64,000 nucleotides of DNA from Lawsonibacter faecis (GCF_014287675.1 NZ_JACOPQ010000015.1:1-64000), one strand, 5' to 3'; shown: positions 25,004-33,890, counted from the first letter of the stretch. Notes: generated from the letters alone by a model not told the origin. A program made the numbers and translations.

Positions 25004-25669
25004 ATGGAAGATATCAGGATCTCAGGAATGGGCGATCTGCCCGGCGGTGAATACCGCTCCGTGTCGGTCAGCGGCATGGGCAAGTGCACCGGCGCGCTCA
25101 GCGCCCAGAGCGTCACCGTCAACGGCACCTTCAACTGCAAGGGCAGTCTGGACAGCCAGACCACAGCCGTCAACGGCACCCTCAAGTGCGCAGGCCCCCT
25201 GCGCACCGAGCGGTTCTCCTGCAACGGCATGGCCGACCTTCTGGGCGACACGGTGGCCAACACCCTCACGGTGGGCGGCATGGTCCACGTCAAGGCCGCC
25301 AAGCTGGAGGGCGCGGAGATTACCTGCACCGGCATCCTCCAGTCCGACGGGCAGATCTCCGCGGACCGGGTCAAGGTCACCGGCGTCGTCAAGGCCAGGG
25401 AGATTGTGGGGGACCACGTCTCCATCCGCTCCCACCATGTCTCCCTGCTGAAGATGTTCCTCCCCTCCGCCTCCTCCATCTCCTCCGCAGACCTCATCGA
25501 GGCCACCACGATAGACCTGGAGGGCGTCAAGGCCGGCGTTGTCAACGGACACGATATCACCATCGGCGCCGCCTGCACTGTCGACTGCGTGGACTGCACC
25601 GGCACCCTGCGCATCCACCCCTCCGCGGCGGTGGGCAGTGTCACCGGCGACTATACCATGCTGGGGTAA
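25004..25669 (+). CDS. Bactofilin (polymer-forming cytoskeletal protein)
   Basis: 221 residues dominated by a right-handed beta-helix repeat pattern of short hydrophobic strands (VSVSGMGKCTGALSAQSVTV, VNGTFNCKGSL, VNGTLKCAGPL, VTGVVKAREIVG). No signal peptide or membrane segment is seen. Bactofilins polymerise into cytoplasmic filaments that scaffold envelope or shape functions. GGAGG precedes ATG 25004. It is the second gene of the DUF4004 operon. Codon use matches its neighbours. Confidence 0.8.
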   Translation: MEDIRISGMGDLPGGEYRSVSVSGMGKCTGALSAQSVTVNGTFNCKGSLDSQTTAVNGTLKCAGPLRTERFSCNGMADLLGDTVANTLTVGGMVHVKAAKLEGAEITCTGILQSDGQISADRVKVTGVVKAREIVGDHVSIRSHHVSLLKMFLPSASSISSADLIEATTIDLEGVKAGVVNGHDITIGAACTVDCVDCTGTLRIHPSAAVGSVTGDYTMLG

Positions 25670-25814
25670 GCGCCATGGTCATCATTTTCAAAGGCTGCCG
25701 CACAGCTCCGGTCCCCGCCTCCGGCAAGAAGGCGGCTCCGCCCGGACCCGGCAAAAAGGCGGCGCAGGCGCCGCGCCGCCTCTCCGGGCGTATCCAAAGC
25801 GCCTTGCCCACGCC

Positions 25815-25843
25815 TTGACAGATGCATGACTTCGCTTTATGAT
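25815..25843 (+). promoter_or_regulatory. Promoter of the acyltransferase gene
   Basis: TTGACA (25815-25820), a 17 nt spacer and TATGAT (25838-25843) lie 45 bp before the start codon. Confidence 0.7.
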
Positions 25844-25887
25844 AGGTACAATATTCCTCAGATATATTGTGACTGGGGGTGGACGTC

Positions 25888-26973
25888 ATGGAGCAGTCTG
25901 GCGATAAACGGGTCCTGGGCGTGGACCTGCTGCGCATCCTCTCCATGTTTTTTGTCGTCGTGCTCCACACGCTGGGTGTGGGGGGAGCGCTGGCCGCGCT
26001 GCCGCCCAGCTCTCTCCGGTACTGGACGCTCTGGGCTCTGGAGGCCCTCTCCTACTGCGCGGTCAACTGTATGGGGCTTATCAGCGGATATGTCGCCGCG
26101 GGACGGCCCCACCCGCTGCGCCGCCTGCGCAGTCTGTGGCTCCAGGTGTTCTTTTACTCCGCGGTCATCACCCTGGTCTTCGCCCTCCTCCAGCCCGGCT
26201 CCCTCCGCCCGCGGGATATGCTCGCGCCCTTCATCCCGGTGCTGAACGGCACATACTGGTATTTTACCGCCTATTTCGTTCTCTTCCTTCTCATGCCCTT
26301 TCTGGATCTGATCCTGAACGCGCTCACCCGCAGCACGGCAAAGCGGCTGTCTATCACGCTGGTGGCGGCGTTCTCCATTATGGCCGCCCTCTCGCCGGAG
26401 AAGTCCTTCGCCGTCCAGTCCGGCTACAGCGTCCTCTGGCTGGTTGTCCTCTATCTCCTGGGCGGCTGCCTGCGGCGTTTTCCTCCCCTGCGCCAGCGCA
26501 GCGCCCGGCTTTATCTCCTGGGCTATCTGGCCTGCTCCCTTCTGGCTCTGCTCGGGAAGGATCTGTTTGAAGGCGTGCCTCCGCTGATTATATTCAGCTT
26601 CAGCGGCCTCTTTTTAACCTACAGCTCCCCCCTGATCCTGTTCTCCGCAATTTTCCTGCTCCTGGCCCTGCGCCAGTACCAGCCCGGGCATGCGCTTCCC
26701 CGCCGTGTCATCCGCTTCTGCGCGCCGCTCTCCTTCGGCGTGTATTTGCTCCACGCGCACCCCCTGGTCTGGAGCCACGTCCTCTCCGGCAGTACGGCTG
26801 CCCTGGCCCAATATTCAACGCCTCAATGCGCCGCTTTGGTCCTGCTCATCGCCTTGTTCATCTTCGCCGCCGGCATCTGCGCGGACTTTGTGCGCGACAG
26901 GCTCTTCTGCTTCGCCGCCCTTCTCTTCCGTCGAACCTCCAAGCGAAACGGCAAAGCACCCCCGGAACCTTAA
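25888..26973 (+). CDS. Acyltransferase family 3 membrane protein
   Basis: 361 residues with about ten hydrophobic helices. The family signature is at the N-terminus (VLGVDLLRILSMFFVVVLHT, with the active His), and a later LLHAHPLVWSHVL matches the last conserved segment. Such proteins O-acetylate surface polysaccharides or other envelope substrates. ATG 25888 has GGGGGTGG upstream; GTG 25879 is possible. It is monocistronic, with a convergent terminator overlapping its end. Confidence 0.8.
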   Translation: MEQSGDKRVLGVDLLRILSMFFVVVLHTLGVGGALAALPPSSLRYWTLWALEALSYCAVNCMGLISGYVAAGRPHPLRRLRSLWLQVFFYSAVITLVFALLQPGSLRPRDMLAPFIPVLNGTYWYFTAYFVLFLLMPFLDLILNALTRSTAKRLSITLVAAFSIMAALSPEKSFAVQSGYSVLWLVVLYLLGGCLRRFPPLRQRSARLYLLGYLACSLLALLGKDLFEGVPPLIIFSFSGLFLTYSSPLILFSAIFLLLALRQYQPGHALPRRVIRFCAPLSFGVYLLHAHPLVWSHVLSGSTAALAQYSTPQCAALVLLIALFIFAAGICADFVRDRLFCFAALLFRRTSKRNGKAPPEP

Positions 26974-27018
26974 AGCCGCATCCGTGAATGCGGTCCTTTG
27001 AGCTTCGGGGGTGCTTTG
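26951..27018. terminator. Bidirectional terminator between the acyltransferase and eutQ
   Basis: GCAAAGCACCCCCG (26951-26964) pairs with CGGGGGTGCTTTG (27006-27018), with an inner hairpin GCCGCATCCGTGAATGCGG. The left arm and the acyltransferase stop codon overlap. Confidence 0.75.
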
Positions 27019-27020
27019 TC

Positions 27021-27461
27021 TTATTTCTGGCTCTGCCAGTCCGCGGGATAGACGAAGTATAAAAAACGCGCGCGGCCCTGTACGGAGAACTGGATGGCGC
27101 TGCCCTTGGGGATATAGAGCACCTCGCCCGGCCCGGCGGAGACTGTTTCCCCGCCGATGAGTACGTCCAGCCGCCCCTCCACCACGTAGTCCATCTCGTC
27201 GTAGCCCAGGGTCCAGGGGAAGGTGGTGTCGATCATCTCCATGACGCCCACGCCCATTCGGGGGCTCTCCTCCAGCGTGAAAAGGTCATGGGTGTAGACC
27301 CGGTCGCCGCTGCGGCCGGTGTCCATGCGGTCGGCCTCGGTGATCTGTATCCGGGGCGCCGCCACGCTCTTGACGCCGTGGGTTCCGCGGCTGCGGGCCT
27401 GTCCGCCCAGTTTCTCCAGCAGGACCTCCCGGACCAGCTGTTCCAGTGCTTGCCTGTCCAT
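27021..27461 (-). CDS. eutQ: EutQ-like cupin
   Basis: 146 residues with a C-terminal cupin domain (MDYVVEGRLDVLIGGETVSA and PGEVLYIPKGSAIQFSVQGR). The N-terminal helix MDRQALEQLVREVLLEKLGG resembles a microcompartment-targeting peptide. EutQ is tied to the ethanolamine microcompartment and has been reported to have acetate kinase activity in Salmonella. It is the last gene of the eut run, 3 bp after eutH. Confidence 0.85.
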   Translation of the reverse strand: MDRQALEQLVREVLLEKLGGQARSRGTHGVKSVAAPRIQITEADRMDTGRSGDRVYTHDLFTLEESPRMGVGVMEMIDTTFPWTLGYDEMDYVVEGRLDVLIGGETVSAGPGEVLYIPKGSAIQFSVQGRARFLYFVYPADWQSQK

Positions 27462-27464
27462 GTG

Positions 27465-28550
27465 TTACGCCGCCTCCCTATCCCGCCGGGTGATGAACAT
27501 GGCCACCGCCACGGCGGTGACGCCGCCCACCAGCTTGCCCACGATCATGGGGAAGATCATGGTGGCGTCAAAGCCCGCCGTAAAGCCCAGGTGGTCGCCG
27601 AAGACGAAGGCGGCGGAAACCGCGAAAGCCACATTGATGACCTTGCCCCGCTTGTCCATGTCGTGCATCATGCCGAACATGGGGATGTTATTGGCCAGGG
27701 TGGCCACCAGTCCCGCGGCGGAGATGTCGTTCATCCCCATCAGGTGTCCCAGCTTCATCAGGGGCTTCTTGAAGACCTTGGTGATGACGTATACCAGCGG
27801 GAACGCGCCCGCCAGCACCACGGCGATGTCGCCCACCACGCCGAAGCCCTCCTCAATGGGGTTCATTCCCGGGATGAGGGTGATAGGGGTCAGCTTTTCT
27901 ATAATGGCGGCCGCCAGCCCTATGGTGATTATAATAACCACAATTTTGCCGAACACCTGAAAGCCCTTTACCATGCCGTTGGGGATAAGCCAGAGTCCCA
28001 CGGCGATGAGCACCGCGAACAGCACGATGGGGACGAGGTTGCGCAGAACCATTATGATGTTGAATCCAGCCACCAGGCCGCCCACGAAGGCGCCCACAGG
28101 AATGGTGATTACCCCCGCCAGCACGCCGGTGGCCAGATACCTGCGGTCCTCGGCCTTGATGATGCCCAGACCCACCGGGATGGTGAAGACGATGGTGGGC
28201 CCCAGCATGGCGCCCACGATGAGGCCGCCGAACTGTCCCGCCTCGGGACTGAGCGCCAGCTCCTTCGCCAGGGGCGCGCCGCCCATGTCGTTTGCCAGGA
28301 TGGTGCCCGCGAACATGGCCGGGTCGGCCCCCAGGAACTGATAGACCGGCACCACCACGGGCCGCAGGAGATTGGCCAGCACCGGGGCCAGGCAGATAAT
28401 GCCGATCATCGCCAGGGCCAGACTGCCCATGGCGATGATGCCCTCCTCGAACTTCTCTCCCAGTCCGAACCGATTGCCGATGATGCGGTCAATGGCCCCC
28501 AGGGCCATAAAGAGAACCATTAGATAGACGATGATCTCGTTGATGGACAA
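27465..28550 (-). CDS. eutH: Ethanolamine permease EutH
   Basis: 361 residues, about ten membrane segments, full length for EutH. Typical segments are MVLFMALGAIDRIIGNRFGL and FAGTILANDMGGAPLAKEL. It imports ethanolamine. The start is TTG, with GGGGGC 7 nt upstream. A 132 bp gap separates it from eutN and 3 bp from eutQ. Confidence 0.93.
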   Translation of the reverse strand: MSINEIIVYLMVLFMALGAIDRIIGNRFGLGEKFEEGIIAMGSLALAMIGIICLAPVLANLLRPVVVPVYQFLGADPAMFAGTILANDMGGAPLAKELALSPEAGQFGGLIVGAMLGPTIVFTIPVGLGIIKAEDRRYLATGVLAGVITIPVGAFVGGLVAGFNIIMVLRNLVPIVLFAVLIAVGLWLIPNGMVKGFQVFGKIVVIIITIGLAAAIIEKLTPITLIPGMNPIEEGFGVVGDIAVVLAGAFPLVYVITKVFKKPLMKLGHLMGMNDISAAGLVATLANNIPMFGMMHDMDKRGKVINVAFAVSAAFVFGDHLGFTAGFDATMIFPMIVGKLVGGVTAVAVAMFITRRDREAA

Positions 28551-28682
28551 AAAGATTGCCCCCTTAGCTTAGAATTCATTGAAAAGAGAAGCGCGGGAAA
28601 TAAAAAGGGCGGCTGCGCGGCGAAATTGCAGCAGACATTCAAGTTCAGCACGGCAATGCGCTCTTTTTTCTCTTTTCATTTA

Positions 28683-28919
28683 TCACGATTCAGTATCCAC
28701 AATGCCCACAATAGCGGCGTCCACGGGGATCTCCCGTCCCGCCGCCACCCGGGCCGCGCCGCCGGTGGCCACGAGGACGGTGTCCCCCTCCCCCGCGCCC
28801 ACGCAGTCCGCGCAGACCAGAGACTTCTCTCCCGCCCGGACGGTGAGGAAGGCCTGCCCCAGCAGGGCCGCGGACTTCTTGGTGGCCCAGAGGTTGCCGG
28901 TCACGACGCCCACAATCAT
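28683..28919 (-). CDS. eutN: Microcompartment pentameric vertex protein EutN
   Basis: 78-residue EutN/CcmL-family protein: MIVGVVTGNLWATKKSAAL, a VCADCVGAGEGDTVLVATGG central strand pair, and the C-terminal DAAIVGIVD. It would cap the vertices of the shell. Its start overlaps the upstream gene's stop as ATGA. Confidence 0.9.
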   Translation of the reverse strand: MIVGVVTGNLWATKKSAALLGQAFLTVRAGEKSLVCADCVGAGEGDTVLVATGGAARVAAGREIPVDAAIVGIVDTES

Positions 28920-29206
28920 AGTCCGCTCCCCCTGTAGGGGCGGCCTGTGGACGCCCGGGCGATGCCCAGCTCCCGCAGTTCCCGCTCCATGGAGGTGAAG
29001 CGGATATAGACCCCCCGCTCAGCGGTTCTGGCGTACTGCTTATACTCCAGTGCCCCATCCGCCAGGGAGACCCGCCTCCCCTCCAGCAGAGCGGACAGCA
29101 CCCGCCGCTCCTCCTCGGTCAGCGCCAGCCCCAGGGACAGCAGGGCCATCTGCTCCACCGGGAGCCAGGTGATGACCAGCCCGCCGTCCCGTTCTTCCAG
29201 TATCAA
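28916..29206 (-). CDS. Conserved eut-operon protein of unknown function, TTG start
   Basis: 96 residues starting at TTG 29206 with AAGGAG 9 nt upstream; an in-frame stop lies shortly before, so no ATG is available. It contains DGGLVITWLPVEQMALLSLG and an EYKQYARTAERGVYIRF stretch. Position between pduL and eutN recalls the small conserved proteins of eut/pdu operons, but I cannot name the family. The gene-end duplication at 29268-29532 lies directly upstream. Confidence 0.55.
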   Translation of the reverse strand: MILEERDGGLVITWLPVEQMALLSLGLALTEEERRVLSALLEGRRVSLADGALEYKQYARTAERGVYIRFTSMERELRELGIARASTGRPYRGSGL

Positions 29207-29267
29207 TCCCCTCAGCTCCTTTTATCGGGGCGGTCATCGGCCCTCTCCCCTGCGGCCTCTGCCGGGC

Positions 29268-29532
29268 CAGAATCATTCCCCTGTCGCCCTTCTTAAATCC
29301 GCAGGCGTTGGCCTTCCCCACAAAAGATGGGTCTTTTGTGGGGAACCCTTTATGATTTTATCTGCCCGGGCGGAGTGAATCCGCCCGGGCATCAAGGTTT
29401 GGCCCGCGGGCCAAACGCTTGGACGCGCCACCCGGCGCGGCTCCTCGGCCACCGCATATACCCCGTGCGTCGGCTATCCCTCCGGCAGAATCATTCCCCT
29501 GTCGCCCTTCTTAAATCCGCAGGCGTTGGCCT
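29268..29532. repeat. Duplicated pduL 3' end flanking a hairpin insert (locus A)
   Basis: A 47 bp sequence from the 3' coding end of pduL (29486-29532) recurs identically at 29268-29314, period 218. The 171 bp between holds three hairpins: a 14 bp stem at 29314-29345, a 12 bp stem with GTGAA loop at 29363-29391, and a palindrome at 29398-29415. The stop codon and last three residues of pduL fall in the insert, so the coding end seems to be supplied by it. Confidence 0.85.
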
Positions 29533-30100
29533 CGTCGTAGTCGATGTGCACCACGGTGGAGAACTTTTCGGACACTCGGACCTCCACCTCCTCAAAGATC
29601 AGCGGACGGCCCGTAAAGGTCCGCAGGCGCACGTCCTGCTTGTCTGCCACGCCAAAGCGGCGGGCGTCCTCCGGAGTGATGTGGATGTGCCGCTTGGCGA
29701 CAATAAGGCCCTTCGTGAGACGAATCTCCCGGTCCCCGTGCCGAATGGCGATCCCCGGCGTCCCCTCAATGCTGCCCGAGATACGCACCGGCGGGGTGAC
29801 ACCCAGCGCCACCGCGTCGGTGAGGGAGACCTCCACCTGGCTCTCGCCCCGCTCAGGCCCCAGGATCACCACATTTTTCAGCTCCCCCTTGGGCCCGGCG
29901 AGGGTCACCCGCTCGGCGCAGGCGAACTGCCCCGGCTGGCTCAAATCCTTCACCCGGTTCAGTTGGTAGCCCCGGCCGAAGAGCGTCTCCAGATCCCCGC
30001 GGCTGAGGTGGACGTGCCGTCCGCTGGCCTCGATCTCAATGGTCATGCGGGCCACGATTTCCTCCGCCAGGCGGTCAATCTGCATTTGCTGTAATTCCAC
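29474..30100 (-). CDS. pduL: PduL-type phosphotransacetylase
   Basis: 208 residues with the two PduL beta-barrel halves and the zinc-site histidines in ASGRHVHLS, VAKRHIHIT and STVVHIDYDEANACGF. It converts acetyl-CoA to acetyl phosphate inside the microcompartment. The C-terminal PEG-stop lies beyond a duplicated segment (locus A), so the last residues may not be ancestral. It begins 6 bp after eutT. Confidence 0.9.
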   Translation of the reverse strand: MELQQMQIDRLAEEIVARMTIEIEASGRHVHLSRGDLETLFGRGYQLNRVKDLSQPGQFACAERVTLAGPKGELKNVVILGPERGESQVEVSLTDAVALGVTPPVRISGSIEGTPGIAIRHGDREIRLTKGLIVAKRHIHITPEDARRFGVADKQDVRLRTFTGRPLIFEEVEVRVSEKFSTVVHIDYDEANACGFKKGDRGMILPEG

Positions 30101-30106
30101 GGGTTT

Positions 30107-30874
30107 TCACCCTTTCTGATATTTCCCTGCTTTTAGTTTGATCATCATAATCCACATAAGGGAGGAGAGGCGGTTGAGCCCCAGAATGATGTCGTCCCGG
30201 GTCACGTTGCCGTCCGCGTCCCGGAACGCCCGGTAGGCTGCCAGCTCGGTCTGCCGTACGATGGTGCGGACCTTGTTCACCGCCAGAATGGCCGGGCCGT
30301 CGGTGTAGCGGATCAGGAAGTGGGGCTGCCCAAAGTGCTTTTCCGGGTAGTGGGAGTACTCCCGCAGCTCTCCGGGCGTATAGCCGCAGAGCCGCATCTC
30401 CCCCAGGTTCTCATCCAGCACATCGAAGCGGATAAAGCGCCGCACGAAGTCCAGCACCTCCTCCAGCTCTTCGGCCAGCGTCCCATAGCCCTCTCCCGCG
30501 GCCGCGTGCTGGGCCAGGGTAATCTCCGCCTCCAGCAGGTCGATGTACCCCCGGAATGCGATGCGGGGGTGGTCCTTGAAGACCAGAATATTGCCCTTCA
30601 GGTGGGTCATGTGCTCCGGTTTTTCGTACAGATCGGCCCCAAAGAGCGTGCGGTACCTGGCCGCGGGCTTTTCCCCCCCGGCCTTTGCAGGACGGGGGCT
30701 CGTCCCCGCCCCATGGCCCTCGGATTTTCCCTCCGGGTACACGACCTCCACCTTGTGCGCGCTCAAATAGTCCTTGGCGCCGGGGGTCAGTACCTCCTCG
30801 CGCCGTACCACCACGGGCCCCCGGGTGCCGCCGTTGGACATCCGGCGCACGTCCTCCTCGGTCAGTAAGGCCAT
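30107..30874 (-). CDS. eutT: EutT-like cobalamin adenosyltransferase
   Basis: 255 residues. The N-terminal 70 residues carry a MerR-like segment and a Gly/Pro-rich linker. The rest is the four-helix adenosyltransferase fold, with PEHMTHLKGNILVFKDHPRI, FRGYIDLLEAEI and a C-terminal DDIILGLNRLSSLMWIMMIK. It would supply adenosylcobalamin to EutBC. It lies 3 bp after eutM and 6 bp before pduL. Confidence 0.85.
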   Translation of the reverse strand: MALLTEEDVRRMSNGGTRGPVVVRREEVLTPGAKDYLSAHKVEVVYPEGKSEGHGAGTSPRPAKAGGEKPAARYRTLFGADLYEKPEHMTHLKGNILVFKDHPRIAFRGYIDLLEAEITLAQHAAAGEGYGTLAEELEEVLDFVRRFIRFDVLDENLGEMRLCGYTPGELREYSHYPEKHFGQPHFLIRYTDGPAILAVNKVRTIVRQTELAAYRAFRDADGNVTRDDIILGLNRLSSLMWIMMIKLKAGKYQKG

Positions 30875-30877
30875 GGC

Positions 30878-31177
30878 TTACTGACCGTCGTACTCGCTCT
30901 TGCCGTGGGGCAGAACGGAGTCCACCTCGGCGTGGGGGCGGGGGATGACGTGGACGCTCACCAGCTCGCCCACCTTCTCCGCCGCAGCCGCGCCCGCGTC
31001 GGTGGCGGCCTTGACGGCGCCGACGTCGCCCCGGACCATCACGGTCACCAGGCCGCCGCCCACCTGCTCCTTGCCCACCAGCTGTACGTTGGCCGCCTTT
31101 ACCATGGCGTCCGCCGCCTCGATGGCCGCCACCAGGCCCTTTGTCTCCACCATTCCCAGTGCATTCGTGTTCGCCAT
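30878..31177 (-). CDS. eutM: Microcompartment hexameric shell protein EutM
   Basis: 99 residues, a single BMC domain (ALGMVETKGLVAAIEAADAM, VMVRGDVGAVKAATDAGAAA, VHVIPRPHAEVD) and full length for EutM. The ATG at 31177 has AAAGGAG about 8 nt upstream, so it is very probably used. The same frame stays open through the upstream ORF to 31642, which would give a 254-residue fusion. Confidence 0.92.
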   Translation of the reverse strand: MANTNALGMVETKGLVAAIEAADAMVKAANVQLVGKEQVGGGLVTVMVRGDVGAVKAATDAGAAAAEKVGELVSVHVIPRPHAEVDSVLPHGKSEYDGQ

Positions 31178-31642
31178 TGAAATTCTCCTTTCATATTTGC
31201 CTCCCTCGCTGAGGGAGCCGGCAGCGGCTGCGCCGCTGCCCGAGGGAGCTGATTTTTTCATCCTTGGCTCCCCCGCCGGGGGCGCCGTCCGCGCGGCGGG
31301 CCGAGGGCTCCCTCCCCCGTCTCCCCCGGAGGGTGAGCCGTCCGCCTTCGCCGCCCTCTTCCGTCCCGTCTTGGCGGGCTTTTCCGCCTCCACGGCGCTC
31401 ATGGCCGTCCCAGCGCCCCGGTGGGCGTCGCCCCGGGCCACGGCCTCGGCCTGCCTGTGGGGGATGCCCCCCACCGTCCCGGCGTATTCGCCGTTGGCCG
31501 CGTAAATCGGGTGCTCACGGACCGGCTCCTCGTCCTGGTGCCTGGGCTCCTCGGCCATGAGGCTGTTGGTCAGGTTCTGCACCTCCTGGAGCAGGTGCTC
31601 CTGGGGATTCACCAGCACGCCGTCGGCATTGACCTCGCTCAT
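31178..31642 (-). CDS. ORF between eutE and eutM that reads in frame into eutM
   Basis: The ATG at 31642 overlaps the eutE stop as ATGA, so translation is probably coupled. The frame has no stop of its own and continues into eutM. The first 80 residues (QEHLLQEVQNLTNSLMAEEP, HPIYAANGEYAGTVGGIPHR) look like real protein. The next 60 are low-complexity Ala/Pro/Gly/Ser with a basic KTGRKRAAKADG patch, and a hairpin repeat (31201-31248) is translated in it. It could be a small cargo or targeting protein that lost its stop, or an N-terminally extended EutM. Function unknown. Confidence 0.4.
31201..31248. repeat. Hairpin repeat just upstream of eutM
   Basis: Nested stems CTCCCTCG/CGAGGGAG and GGCAGCGGC/GCCGCTGCC form a REP-like hairpin ending 24 bp upstream of the eutM start. 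Related CTCCCTC...GAGGGAG hairpins also occur near 34.8 kb. Confidence 0.6.
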
Positions 31643-33150
31643 ACGCCCAGCCTCCTCATAATCTGGCGCACCAGCTCATCCATGGCGGCGTTGTCCATGC
31701 CGCCCGACGCGCCGTTTCCGCCGCCGCAGGACGCCGCCGCCCCGGTACGTGTGTTCTCCCAGGGAGAGGAGGCGTTTCCGGCCCGGATATCCTCCAGCTC
31801 GCGCACACCCCAGGCCACCCGCTTGATGTTGATGAGGTCCAGGGGCCCGATGTTGTTGGAGCTGGACGACCCGCCCACCGCACCGCAGCCCAGGGTCAGG
31901 GCGGGGAAGAGGCAGGTGCTGGCCCCGATACCGCCCAGGGCGGAGGGAGTATTCACCAGCACCCGGCTGGCAGGGACCGCCTTTGCAAACCGCTTGACCA
32001 CGCTTTCATCCTCGGCGTGGATGGAGAAGGTATGGCCCGCGCCCTCCCACTCCAGGATCTCCACACAGCGGCGGAGCACCGCCTCCTCGTCCGCCTCCAC
32101 GTAGTATGCCAAAATGAGGCCCAATTTTTCATTGGAATATGGGTATCCTTTGCCCACGCCGGTCTCTCTTGCCACCAAAACCCGCGCGGAGGCGGGGATT
32201 CCGCTCAGTCCGGCCAGTTTTGCCACGGTTTCCACGCTTTTGCCCACAATCTGCGGGTTCATGGTGCCGTTTGCCCTCAGTATGAACCTGGAGAGGGTCT
32301 TGTGCTCCGCATCGGAGAGAAGATAGGCCCCCTGGCGCTTCAACTCCTCGGTTACCGCGCGTTCCATGGCCTTTTCCACCACAATGGACTGCTCGCTGGC
32401 GCAGATGGTGCCGTTATCGAAGGTTTTGGAGTCCAGAATGCGCTTGACCGCCATTTGGACGTTGGCTGTGCGGTGGATATAGGCCGGTCCGTTGCCCGCG
32501 CCCACGCCGATGGCGGGGGTGCCGGAGGAGTAGGCCGCCTTGACCATGGCCCCGCCGCCGGTCGCGAGGATGAGCCGGGTGTCGTCGTGCTTCATCAGGG
32601 CGTTGGTGGCCTCCAGTGTGGGGGTGGAGATGCAGGAGACGCACCCGGCGGGGGCGCCCGCGCTTTCCGCCGCCCGGCGGACCACATTCACCGTCTCAGT
32701 GATGCAGTTGAGCGCGCTGGGGTGGGGGGAGAAGATGATGGGGTTGCCCGCCTTCAGGCAGATCATGGCCTTGTAGATGACGGTGGAGGTGGGGTTGGTG
32801 GAGGGCACCAGCCCCGCCACGATGCCGACCGGTACGCCGATGTCGATGGTCTTCTTCTCGCGGTCCTCGGCCAGGATGCCGATGGTCCGCTCGTCCTTGA
32901 TTGCGTCGTAGAGGGTCACGGCGGCAAAGCGGTTTTTAAGCTCCTTGTCCTCTTTGCGGCCGAAGCCGGTCTCCTCCACCGCCATGTCGCCCAGCCGCCG
33001 GGCGTCCTCCGCGCCGGCCCGGGAAATGGCCGCCACGATGGCGTCCAGCTGCTTCTGATCCATTCCCGCCAGCACCCGCTGGGCCTCACGGGCCGCGGCG
33101 ATGAGGTTGCGCACCTCCTGGACGGACCGCAGGTCCTTATCCAATTGCAT
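31639..33150 (-). CDS. eutE: CoA-acylating acetaldehyde dehydrogenase EutE
   Basis: 503 residues. The N-terminal helix (LRSVQEVRNLIAAAREAQRV) precedes the ALDH fold; the catalytic Cys lies in NGTICASEQSIVVE and a CoA/NAD segment in LVPSTNPTSTVIYKA. It converts acetaldehyde to acetyl-CoA in the lumen. A C-terminal extension of about 40 residues (ASCGGGNGASGG, then DELVRQIMRRLGV) looks like a Gly-rich linker plus an encapsulation helix, an unusual position for EutE. The stop overlaps the next ORF. Confidence 0.93.
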   Translation of the reverse strand: MQLDKDLRSVQEVRNLIAAAREAQRVLAGMDQKQLDAIVAAISRAGAEDARRLGDMAVEETGFGRKEDKELKNRFAAVTLYDAIKDERTIGILAEDREKKTIDIGVPVGIVAGLVPSTNPTSTVIYKAMICLKAGNPIIFSPHPSALNCITETVNVVRRAAESAGAPAGCVSCISTPTLEATNALMKHDDTRLILATGGGAMVKAAYSSGTPAIGVGAGNGPAYIHRTANVQMAVKRILDSKTFDNGTICASEQSIVVEKAMERAVTEELKRQGAYLLSDAEHKTLSRFILRANGTMNPQIVGKSVETVAKLAGLSGIPASARVLVARETGVGKGYPYSNEKLGLILAYYVEADEEAVLRRCVEILEWEGAGHTFSIHAEDESVVKRFAKAVPASRVLVNTPSALGGIGASTCLFPALTLGCGAVGGSSSSNNIGPLDLINIKRVAWGVRELEDIRAGNASSPWENTRTGAAASCGGGNGASGGMDNAAMDELVRQIMRRLGV

Positions 33151-33152
33151 AT

Positions 33153-33806
33153 CTACACCTCCCTGGGCCGGGCCGCCACGGACTTGACCGCTTCGGCGAA
33201 GGCCGCCGCCGCCGCGTTGCAGGCGGACTGGGTGCCGGTGAGGAGTCCGCCGCCGAAGTTGGTCTCGCTGGGCGGCTCGTAGAGGGCCACCAACTCCACA
33301 TCGGCGGCCTTGAGGGCCTCGTCCAGGCCCACCACGGCCTCCAGGGGCGGGGCGATGAGATAGGCCAGCGCCTCCCCCTCCCGCACTCCCGCTGTCTGGG
33401 AGAGATAGGTCCCGGTGCGGGAGACGGTGTGGGCGAAGTAGACCACGCTGTCGTCCTCATTGGCGGAGCGGAAGCCCGCGCCGTCCTGGATGAAGCCCAC
33501 CGCCGACCGAAGGCCGCTCTGGACCTCCGCCGGGTTTGGTCCGGCCAGGATGCCGATGACCTCCCCGGCGTACTTGGTGGAGGCATTGGCCGCCCCCGCG
33601 TAGAGGCTCCTGCCGTAGACCACCTCCACGGCGGCGGACTTGGTTGCCTCGTCCAGGGCGCAGTAGGTCACGTCGTCGCAGTCGGTGGTGATGATGCCGA
33701 TGGAGCGGTGCCCCTCGGGCAGAGACAGCCTGGCCGCCAGGCTCTCGCTCACGTTGGCGATGGTGTGGGTGGCGAGGATATTGACGGGAATCAAATCGTT
33801 TGTCAT
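33153..33806 (-). CDS. eutL: Microcompartment trimeric shell protein EutL
   Basis: 217 residues with two tandem permuted BMC domains, the standard EutL length. It begins MTNDLIPVNILATHTIANVS, with GIITTDCDDVTYCALDEATK in domain 1 and PSETNFGGGLLTGTQSACNA in domain 2. ATG 33806 has AAAGGGG upstream; the frame is open 26 codons further but without a site. eutE starts 2 bp after its stop. Confidence 0.92.
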   Translation of the reverse strand: MTNDLIPVNILATHTIANVSESLAARLSLPEGHRSIGIITTDCDDVTYCALDEATKSAAVEVVYGRSLYAGAANASTKYAGEVIGILAGPNPAEVQSGLRSAVGFIQDGAGFRSANEDDSVVYFAHTVSRTGTYLSQTAGVREGEALAYLIAPPLEAVVGLDEALKAADVELVALYEPPSETNFGGGLLTGTQSACNAAAAAFAEAVKSVAARPREV

Positions 33807-33890
33807 GAAAACACCCCTTTGGAAAAGAAAAAAGAAAAACAGCTTGCCCAGCCTCCACTTTCTTCTTTTTTCTCTCTTTAGCATCTTTTT

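Noticed and set aside
33807..33884. A longer EutL start at 33884
   Set aside because: The extra N-terminal residues are Lys/Arg/Phe-rich translation of an AT-rich leader; ATG 33806 has a good SD and gives the standard length.
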